Assembly (NCBI GenBank): GCA_947628725.1 | Contig: CANRAQ010000034.1 | Coordinates: forward strand, 1 to 11,344 | DNA length: 11,344 nt | Origin: an uncultured Bacilli bacterium | GTDB lineage: Bacteria > Bacillota_I > Bacilli_A > RF39 > UBA660 | Direction of reading: 5' to 3' | Part shown: positions 6,265-11,344 of the stretch, piece by piece | How the letters are laid out: each line of letters begins with the position of its first letter | Numbering within the stretch: the first letter of the stretch is position 1 | The notes under the pieces: generated by a model | Seen by the model: only the letters and a program-made list of their open reading frames with translations | Database searches by the model: none | What the model was told of the DNA's origin: nothing | Position numbers and translations under genes: made by a program

Positions 6265-7701
6265 ATGAAAAAATTAAATGAATTAATAGAATGTAATTAT
6301 GATATTGAGGTAAATGGAATAAAAATAAATTCTAAAGATATTAAAAAAGGAGATTTATTTGTATGCACGGACATGGGAACTTTAGATAGACATCAATTTA
6401 TAGATGATGCAATAGAAAAAGGTGCATGTGCTTGTATAGTAAAAAAAGATGTTGGTGATAAAAATGTTCCAATAATAAAAGTAGATTCACCAAATGAAGT
6501 GTTGCCAGTAATTTGTTCAAAATTTTATGATGAACCAGAAAAAGATTTAACTATGATAGGTGTAACAGGTACAGATGGAAAAACATCAGTTTCAACTATG
6601 ATACAAACTTTAATAGGTGATGATAATTGTGGATATATAGGAACAAATGGATATAGTTGTTCAAGTTTTAAAAAAGATACAAATAATACAACACCAGATT
6701 CAGATAAACTATATGGTTACTTAAGAGAATTTGTAGATTGTGGATGTAAATATTGTTCTATGGAAGTATGCAGTGAAGCATTAATGCGTGGTAGAGTTAG
6801 AGATATAAAATATGATGTATCTATTTTAACTAATATAACAAGTGAACACTTAAATATACATGGAAGTTTAGAAAATTATATAAAAGATAAATGTAAATTA
6901 TTTAGTCAAACAAAAAAGGATGGTTATTGCATATTAAATAAAGATGATGAACATTTTAATGAAGCAAAAGAAGCATCTAAAGGTACTGTATTAACATATG
7001 GAAAAGATGAAGATAACGATTTATATTTCAAAGATGTAAAATTGTTCCCAGGTAAAAATTTATTTACTATATGTTATAAAAATAAAGAATATAGAATTAA
7101 TAGTCCAATGGCAGGTTATTTTAACATATATAATTTATGTGCAGCAATACTTACATGCTTTGCTTTAGGATATACTTTCAATGATATACAATCAAAAATA
7201 AAAGATTTAAAAGTAAGTGGAAGACTAGAAATGATAGATATGGGTCAAAATTTCTATGTAATGGTAGATTATGCACATACACCTAATGGAATAACTAAAT
7301 TGTTAGAATATGTAAAACTATTACCTATAAATAGAAGTATAGTAGTAATAGGTCAAGCAGGTGAAAGAGATCCGTATAAAAGAAAAGATGTAGGTGAGAT
7401 AGTTTGTAAAAATTGTGATGTTGCAATATTTACATATGAAGATCCTAGAAGTGAAGACCCTAAAGATATAATAGATATGATGATAGAAAAAGTTAAAGGA
7501 GTATATAACAATTATTCTATTATTATAGATAGAAGTGAGGCTATAAAAAAAGCCGTAAATATTGCTAAAGAAAACGATATGGTCATGATACTTGGTAAAG
7601 GTAATGAAACATATCAAAAATTGAAAGATAAAGTTATATACTTCAATGATATAGAAGAAGTAAAAAAACATCTTAGCGAGATGCTAGTACAAAATAGATG
7701 A
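6265..7701 (+). CDS. MurE-type Mur ligase, divergent copy (amino acid-adding to UDP-MurNAc-dipeptide)
   Basis: Cytoplasmic ATP-dependent Mur ligase with the three-domain MurE layout. It has the P-loop GTDGKTS (102-108), NNTTP, the probable carbamylated Lys209 in KCKLF, GRLEM, DYAHTP (335-340) and a C-terminal domain. Several positions that are near-invariant in MurE, and are intact in the next gene, are changed here: NSK for DSR (22-24), CSEAL for SSHAL (Glu171), EHLNIH for DHLDYH (194-199), EDPR for DNPR (392-395), and GKGNE for GKGHE (444-448). DNPR is the signature of diaminopimelate ligases. Thermotoga MurE, as I recall, has DDPR and adds lysine, so a non-DAP substrate is plausible. It is full length at 478 residues with no frame damage. 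Tandem ATGs follow GGTGAT; the second is chosen for spacing, and 6262 adds one Met. MurE-like is sure; substrate is not. Confidence 0.85.
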   Translation: MKKLNELIECNYDIEVNGIKINSKDIKKGDLFVCTDMGTLDRHQFIDDAIEKGACACIVKKDVGDKNVPIIKVDSPNEVLPVICSKFYDEPEKDLTMIGVTGTDGKTSVSTMIQTLIGDDNCGYIGTNGYSCSSFKKDTNNTTPDSDKLYGYLREFVDCGCKYCSMEVCSEALMRGRVRDIKYDVSILTNITSEHLNIHGSLENYIKDKCKLFSQTKKDGYCILNKDDEHFNEAKEASKGTVLTYGKDEDNDLYFKDVKLFPGKNLFTICYKNKEYRINSPMAGYFNIYNLCAAILTCFALGYTFNDIQSKIKDLKVSGRLEMIDMGQNFYVMVDYAHTPNGITKLLEYVKLLPINRSIVVIGQAGERDPYKRKDVGEIVCKNCDVAIFTYEDPRSEDPKDIIDMMIEKVKGVYNNYSIIIDRSEAIKKAVNIAKENDMVMILGKGNETYQKLKDKVIYFNDIEEVKKHLSEMLVQNR

Positions 7702-7702
7702 A

Positions 7703-7750
7703 AAAGAACACTTTGATATATTTTAAATAAAATATATTGAGGTGTTTTTT
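7703..7750 (+). promoter_or_regulatory. Intergenic hairpin sequestering the ribosome-binding site of the second murE
   Basis: The arms 7707-7724 and 7729-7746 pair over 18 positions without a mismatch (three G-U pairs), around the 4-base loop AAAT. Pairing can extend to 7703 and 7750, the base before the ATG at 7751. The only Shine-Dalgarno sequence, TTGAGGTG (7737-7744), is wholly in the 3' arm, and a T run (7745-7750) follows. It could act as a partial terminator or as a translational lock. An extended -10-like TGATATATT (7714-7722) sits in the 5' arm. Confidence 0.6.
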
Positions 7751-9082
7751 ATGAATATAAAGATAGATTCTAGAAAAATTCAAAAGGGAGACACGTTTAT
7801 CGCGCTTAGAGGACAAAATGACGATGGACATAAATATGTATTAGATGCTATTAAAAATGGGGCAACATGTGTAATAGTAGAAGAAGGTTCATATGATGTA
7901 GATACAATAGTTGTTAGTGATACAAAAAAATATCTAGAAGAATACTTGGAAAACAATTATTATGACGATATAAAAAATTTAAAATTGATAGGTATGACTG
8001 GAACTAATGGTAAGACTACAACATGTTATTTAATATATCAAGCACTTAATAAGTTAGATATAAAATGTGCTTATATAGGAACATTAGGATTTTTTACAGA
8101 TGAGGAAATAAAAACAGATAATACGACTCCTAATTTATATGAATTATATAATATGTTGCTATACTGCTCTAAAAACGGTTATAAATATGTAGTAATGGAA
8201 GCAAGTAGTCAAGGTCTTTCTATGGGAAGATTAAATACATTAATATTTGACTATGTAATATTTTCAAATTTAACACAGGATCATCTAGATTATCATAAAA
8301 CTATGGATGAATATCTAACTCAAAAGCAAAAATTATTTAAAATGACTGATGATAGTTATGCTATTGTCAATATAGATGATGAATATTCGAAATATTTTCT
8401 TTTAGACAATAAAAATATAACATATGGTAAAGGTAATAGTGATTATATAATAAGTGATATAAAATCAAATATAGATGGCTCATACTTTAAATTAAATGAT
8501 GAAGAATATTACACTAAATTAATAGGTGAATATAATATATATAATGTTGCTATAGTTATAATTTTATTAAAAACATTAGGTGTAGAAAATATAAAAGAAA
8601 TAATAAGTAACTTAAATTCTCCTAATGGTAGAATGGATATAGTTAAATATAAAGATAATACTATAATTATCGATTATGCACATACACCAGATGCAGTAGA
8701 AAAGATAATAAAAAGTGTATCCAAATTAGATCATAATAAAATAATTACACTTATAGGTTGTGGTGGAAATAGAGATAAAACAAAAAGAAGTATAATGGGG
8801 GATATTGCTACAAAAAATTCAGACTATGTAATATTTACTAGTGATAATCCTAGATATGAAGATCCAAATGAAATATTGAACGATATGACATGTAAACTTT
8901 ACAAAAACAATTATGAAATTATTGCAGATAGAAAAAAAGCAATATTAAATGCTATACAAAAACTATCAAAAAATGATATACTATTATTACTGGGAAAAGG
9001 ACATGAAGATTATCAAATTATTGGAGATACTAAATATCCTTTTAAAGATAAAGATATAGTAATTGAATATACAAGGAGATGA
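7751..9082 (+). CDS. murE: UDP-N-acetylmuramoyl-L-alanyl-D-glutamate--2,6-diaminopimelate ligase (MurE)
   Basis: Adds the third residue of the peptidoglycan stem peptide to UDP-MurNAc-L-Ala-D-Glu, using ATP in the cytoplasm. Canonical motifs are intact: DSR (6-8), P-loop GTNGKTT (84-90), TTP, MEASSQGL, the probable carbamylated Lys in QKQKLF, GRMDIV, DYAHTPDAVEKI, GCGGNRD, DNPR (365-368) and GKGHED (415-420). DNPR predicts meso-diaminopimelate as substrate, in contrast to the preceding copy. At 443 residues it is rather short for MurE but all three domains are present. ATG 7751 is used because GAGGTG lies 6 bases upstream; an in-frame GTG at 7742 falls inside that site. It follows the first ligase gene after a 49-base gap filled by a hairpin. 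Its TGA overlaps the mraY ribosome-binding site. Confidence 0.92.
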   Translation: MNIKIDSRKIQKGDTFIALRGQNDDGHKYVLDAIKNGATCVIVEEGSYDVDTIVVSDTKKYLEEYLENNYYDDIKNLKLIGMTGTNGKTTTCYLIYQALNKLDIKCAYIGTLGFFTDEEIKTDNTTPNLYELYNMLLYCSKNGYKYVVMEASSQGLSMGRLNTLIFDYVIFSNLTQDHLDYHKTMDEYLTQKQKLFKMTDDSYAIVNIDDEYSKYFLLDNKNITYGKGNSDYIISDIKSNIDGSYFKLNDEEYYTKLIGEYNIYNVAIVIILLKTLGVENIKEIISNLNSPNGRMDIVKYKDNTIIIDYAHTPDAVEKIIKSVSKLDHNKIITLIGCGGNRDKTKRSIMGDIATKNSDYVIFTSDNPRYEDPNEILNDMTCKLYKNNYEIIADRKKAILNAIQKLSKNDILLLLGKGHEDYQIIGDTKYPFKDKDIVIEYTRR

Positions 9083-9083
9083 T
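9074..9083 (+). promoter_or_regulatory. Ribosome-binding site deciding the mraY start
   Basis: AGGAGATGAT lies across the murE stop codon (TGA 9080-9082). Its AGGAG core is 8 bases before the GTG at 9087. An earlier in-frame TTG at 9063 has no such site and would overlap murE by 20 bases, so GTG 9087 is the better start. Confidence 0.7.
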
Positions 9084-9086
9084 ATA

Positions 9087-10079
9087 GTGTATCAACTAAC
9101 TAGAGGGGTTCTGGCTTTGATGATTGGATTTATATTTTCAATACTATTTGGAGCAGTATTGTTACCAATATTAAGGAAGATAAAAATAAAACAAACTTTA
9201 AGTACATATTTATCAAAAAAACATAAAGATAAAGAGGGCACACCTACAATGGGTGGATTGATATTTATAGTACCTACATTGTTATCCGTAATAGCGTTAT
9301 TACTACTTGATAAAATAGAATTTTCGGCTAACTTATTTATAGTATTGTTTGTATTTTTAGCCTATGCATTACTTGGATTTATAGATGATTTTCTTATAAT
9401 TAAAAGAAAAAATAATATAGGACTTACTGAATTTCAAAAACTTGCAGGTCAACTATTAATTGCGCTTATAGTCTTTGCAATATATATGAAAAGTGGAGCA
9501 GAACCTGTAATAGAAATATATACACTTGGTATTGAAATAAATTTAGGATGGTTTTATGGAATATTTTTACTATTTATGCTTGTTGCAAGTAGTAATGCTG
9601 TAAATATAACTGATGGACTTGATGGTCTTGCTGGTGGATTATCTTTAGTTGCATTCTTAACATTCGCATTAATAAGCGCTAATTCACCTGCAATATTAGG
9701 TACTTCAGATATATCCGTATTCTGCTTTGTACTTTGTGGATCATTACTTGGATTTTTGGCATTCAATTCAAGACCCGCAAAAGTATTTATGGGAGATACT
9801 GGCTCATTATCATTAGGTGCAACTTTAGCCATTATCGCAATAATAACTAAACATGAACTTACATTTATAATAGTATCAGGAGTATTTATATTTGAAACTC
9901 TAGTTTGCTTGATACAAATAATTAGTATGGTTTATTTTCATAAAAAAGTTTTCCTTATGACACCATTTCATCATCATCTAGAAAAATTAGGATGGAATGA
10001 AAGAGATATAGTTGTAGTATTTTGGTGTATAGGTTTACTTTTAAGTATGGCCGCTATAGTATTTGGAGTATGGATTTAA
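9087..10079 (+). CDS. mraY: Phospho-N-acetylmuramoyl-pentapeptide-transferase (MraY)
   Basis: Integral membrane enzyme that transfers phospho-MurNAc-pentapeptide from UDP to undecaprenyl phosphate, forming lipid I. Family motifs are complete: EGTPTMGGL near residue 50, catalytic Asp100-Asp101 in DDF, NITDGLDGLAGG (173-184), FMGDTGSLSLG with Asp237, and MTPFHHHLEKLGWNE with the His triad 295-297. The many hydrophobic stretches fit the usual ten membrane helices, and 330 residues is normal. The start is GTG at 9087, 4 bases after the murE stop, implying coupling. MurF, which supplies the pentapeptide, and MurD are not in the window; mraY is the last gene of this operon and its stop lies in a terminator loop. 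Confidence 0.96.
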   Translation: MYQLTRGVLALMIGFIFSILFGAVLLPILRKIKIKQTLSTYLSKKHKDKEGTPTMGGLIFIVPTLLSVIALLLLDKIEFSANLFIVLFVFLAYALLGFIDDFLIIKRKNNIGLTEFQKLAGQLLIALIVFAIYMKSGAEPVIEIYTLGIEINLGWFYGIFLLFMLVASSNAVNITDGLDGLAGGLSLVAFLTFALISANSPAILGTSDISVFCFVLCGSLLGFLAFNSRPAKVFMGDTGSLSLGATLAIIAIITKHELTFIIVSGVFIFETLVCLIQIISMVYFHKKVFLMTPFHHHLEKLGWNERDIVVVFWCIGLLLSMAAIVFGVWI

Positions 10080-10091
10080 ACCATACTTTTT
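10067..10091 (+). terminator. Intrinsic terminator of the murE-mraY operon
   Basis: A perfect 7-base stem, AGTATGG (10067-10073) with CCATACT (10081-10087), encloses the 7-base loop ATTTAAA and is followed by T residues to 10091. The mraY stop TAA (10077-10079) is inside the loop. On the minus strand the same hairpin starts 2 bases past the next gene's stop but lacks a T run, so it would work poorly in that direction. Confidence 0.7.
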
Positions 10092-10470
10092 ATATTATAG
10101 GGTTTTCTACATCTACTATATTTTCATTTGTAGATAAGTAAACTACATATAAAGCAATTATTCCTGCCCCTATTGTAAGTACGGATGCAACAATTTGAAG
10201 AATATATGCCTTTAAATCTTCACCTTCATCTTTAGATATTTCATATAATTTATAATTTACATATAAAAATATAAAAGATAATACTAATATTAAAATTCTA
10301 TTAAATAAAGTTATTCTATATAGTTGTTTAGAATTATACATAGTATCCCTATTTTCTAGGTCAAGTTTTTGATTATATGTTATTACTATTGATATAAATG
10401 CTGAAAGTAACGCAAAAACTAAAGCAATTAGTTGAACATTAACTGCATTTATTTCTTCATCAGTAGCCAT
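10090..10470 (-). CDS. Small three-helix membrane protein of unknown function
   Basis: The 126-residue protein has three clear hydrophobic helices at about residues 11-32, 54-74 and 88-112. Short charged loops separate them (QKLDLENRD and SKDEGEDLK). It begins with an acidic start and ends in a polar acidic tail. I know of similar small membrane proteins in low-GC Gram-positives but no assigned function, and no catalytic or binding motif is visible. The ATG at 10470 is preceded by GGTGAT at 3 bases and by TATAAT a further 5 bases upstream, so it appears to have its own promoter and almost no leader. It converges on mraY; its stop lies within the T run of the mraY terminator, two bases outside the stem. 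It lies downstream of the phosphoesterase gene but beyond that gene's strong terminator, so the two need not be co-expressed. Confidence 0.75.
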   Translation of the reverse strand: MATDEEINAVNVQLIALVFALLSAFISIVITYNQKLDLENRDTMYNSKQLYRITLFNRILILVLSFIFLYVNYKLYEISKDEGEDLKAYILQIVASVLTIGAGIIALYVVYLSTNENIVDVENPII

Positions 10471-10484
10471 ATAATCACCAATAA

Positions 10485-10490
10485 ATTATA
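10485..10490 (-). promoter_or_regulatory. -10 element of the small membrane protein gene
   Basis: An exact TATAAT on the minus strand stands 5 bases before GGTGAT and 14 bases before the ATG. No good -35 lies at a 16-18-base spacer; that region is the terminator hairpin of the upstream gene. It is therefore a tentative promoter resting on the -10 alone. Confidence 0.4.
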
Positions 10491-10493
10491 TGT

Positions 10494-10528
10494 AAAAAAA
10501 GATTGAGAATTTAAACATTTCTCAATCT
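10494..10528 (-). terminator. Intrinsic terminator of the phosphoesterase gene
   Basis: Read on the minus strand, AGATTGAGAA and TTCTCAATCT form a perfect 10-base stem (plus-strand arms 10519-10528 and 10500-10509). The 9-base loop is ATGTTTAAA and a run of T follows (complement of 10494-10499). The stop TAA of the phosphoesterase (complement of 10511-10513) lies in the loop. It is the strongest one-directional terminator in the window. Confidence 0.85.
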
Positions 10529-11344
10529 ATATAAATTAAATGAAGGTTTATTTAAAAATCTAAATTTTATTTTACTTGTACCTAAACCACCAGATACATA
10601 TAATTTAGTGTTACCTAATTTATAATAATCATTTATATAATTTTTACTTCCTTTATCTTTTATTATTCCATCAACAAATGGCAATTTTATTAATCCATTA
10701 AAAGAGTGACCGGCAAGTATTAGATTATAATTAGAATATTCAATATAATTTATATAATCAGGCTCATGTAAAACCAATATTGAATATTTATATTCTTCAT
10801 TAACTTTTAAATTTTCTATAACCTCTTTAATTTTATTATCTTTATAATTAGAACTAACTCCTGTTATAAGTATAGGTTCATTATCACCATTATATATAAG
10901 TTTATATGTATCATTTAAACTTATAAAATCACTTTCATCCATTATCCCTTTAATTTTTTCATCATTGTCATTATCACCAGTTATATAATACTTTCCAATA
11001 TTATAATCTATATCACTTAAAAACTTTATTAAATCACTATAATCACTTTCTCTATAATTAATATTTTTATCTAATAAATCACCAGTAAATATAACAATAT
11101 CAGGTTCTATTAAATTTATTTCATTTTTAATTTTCTTTAAATCATCTTTATCTGTAGTCATTTTATAGTGAATGTCACTTATATGTACTATCTTAAACCC
11201 ATAAAATGACTTGGGTATATTCTTATTTACTATAGAATATTCCTTTACAACAATACCTTTAGTACCAATAAATCTAGAATAGAGTATTAATGCTATAACT
11301 ATAAGAATAAAAACTACTATAAACTTTATAAAAGTTTTAAGTTT
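10511..11344 (-). CDS. Membrane-anchored metallophosphoesterase, YkuE/YaeI-like, with altered metal motifs (5' end outside window)
   Basis: The frame is open to the window edge, giving 277 visible residues, with no start codon upstream of a hydrophobic anchor (FIKFIVVFILIVIALLYS) near position 11340. The first metal motif, HISDIH (complement of about 11168-11185), lies upstream of the Met at 11161, so that Met is internal. Further motifs are TGDLLD, VLHEPDY and LAGHS. Two motifs deviate from the calcineurin-like consensus: GNHD is GDND (near 10970) and GHxH is GHSF, with Phe (10700-10702) for the second His. Other metal residues remain, so the protein may bind metal weakly, act on an unusual substrate, or be non-catalytic. 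YkuE-type enzymes act at the outer membrane surface or wall, and the anchor here fits that. The fold is secure; activity is doubtful. The gene ends in a strong terminator. Confidence 0.8.
   Translation of the reverse strand, partial: KLKTFIKFIVVFILIVIALILYSRFIGTKGIVVKEYSIVNKNIPKSFYGFKIVHISDIHYKMTTDKDDLKKIKNEINLIEPDIVIFTGDLLDKNINYRESDYSDLIKFLSDIDYNIGKYYITGDNDNDEKIKGIMDESDFISLNDTYKLIYNGDNEPILITGVSSNYKDNKIKEVIENLKVNEEYKYSILVLHEPDYINYIEYSNYNLILAGHSFNGLIKLPFVDGIIKDKGSKNYINDYYKLGNTKLYVSGGLGTSKIKFRFLNKPSFNLYRLRNV

Noticed and set aside
9063..9086. TTG start of mraY at 9063
   Set aside because: It lacks a ribosome-binding site and would lie within murE; GTG 9087 has AGGAG 8 bases upstream.
7321..9832. 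Long open frames on the minus strand inside the first murE (7321-7671) and mraY (9554-9832)
   Set aside because: They lie opposite strongly conserved genes, have no ribosome-binding site, and the first encodes a Phe/Tyr/Ile-rich sequence typical of antisense AT-rich DNA.
10520..10525. TTGAGA as the -35 of the small membrane protein gene
   Set aside because: It is 29 bases from the -10 and is part of the terminator stem.
11159..11161. ATG at 11161 as the start of the phosphoesterase
   Set aside because: The first metal-binding motif (SDIH) and the membrane anchor lie upstream in the same open frame.
1..11344. Mycoplasma-type code with TGA as Trp
   Set aside because: TGA is used as the stop of RhuM, rbgA and both murE genes, and conserved Trp positions are TGG.
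1..11344. CRISPR array, tRNA, insertion sequence or defence cassette
   Set aside because: No regular repeat-spacer pattern, cloverleaf, transposase or paired toxin-antitoxin genes could be found; the RhuM fragment alone does not make a system.

Overview
The window is a very AT-rich stretch of a Gram-positive-type (Bacillota) chromosome. The code is the standard bacterial one: TGA ends four genes and Trp is TGG, so this is not a Mycoplasma-type code. Several things point to the Bacilli side or a small-genome relative such as the RF39-like gut lineages: an RbgA, Mini-RNase III, RlmB and SigH set in Bacillus-like order, MurE/MraY, and Shine-Dalgarno sites that fit a Bacillus-type 16S tail. The exact lineage cannot be fixed from sequence alone.

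Layout, left to right. (1) 1-2238, plus strand: the 3' end of a RhuM-family gene, overlapping a compact run of rbgA (50S assembly GTPase), a LOG-family Rossmann protein and mrnC (Mini-RNase III). (2) 2247-3610: a promoter, then rlmB and sigH, which abut at TAA-ATG and end in a weak terminator. (3) 3598-5297: a promoter, fmt, and a membrane-anchored protein of unknown function. This unit converges on the arginase gene through a shared bidirectional terminator. (4) 5280-6197, minus strand: an arginase with a good promoter. (5) 6216-10091, plus strand: a cell-wall operon of two diverged MurE-type ligases and mraY. Almost the whole gap between the ligase genes is a hairpin that hides the second gene's ribosome-binding site. 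(6) 10090-11344, minus strand: a three-helix membrane protein of unknown function, and the 3' part of a membrane-anchored metallophosphoesterase with an eroded metal site.

How the genes fit together. The left half is translation and ribosome metabolism (RbgA, Mini-III, RlmB, Fmt) plus the SigH regulator. The right half is peptidoglycan precursor synthesis, where stem-peptide ligation by the MurE proteins leads to lipid I formation by MraY. The arginase, divergent from the first MurE gene, makes ornithine. This raises, but does not prove, the idea that ornithine or lysine is the residue added by the unusual first ligase.

The most notable signals lie at the level of genome architecture rather than new gene content. 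In each of the four intrinsic terminators that close a gene, the stop codon sits in the hairpin loop. One of them carries both stops of a convergent pair and gives both proteins the same IKTNT tail. Ribosome-binding sites are mostly GGTGAT, the distal part of the usual Shine-Dalgarno sequence, often only a few bases from the -10 box. No tRNA, rRNA, CRISPR array, insertion sequence or recognisable defence cassette was seen. No gap between genes exceeds about 110 bases.
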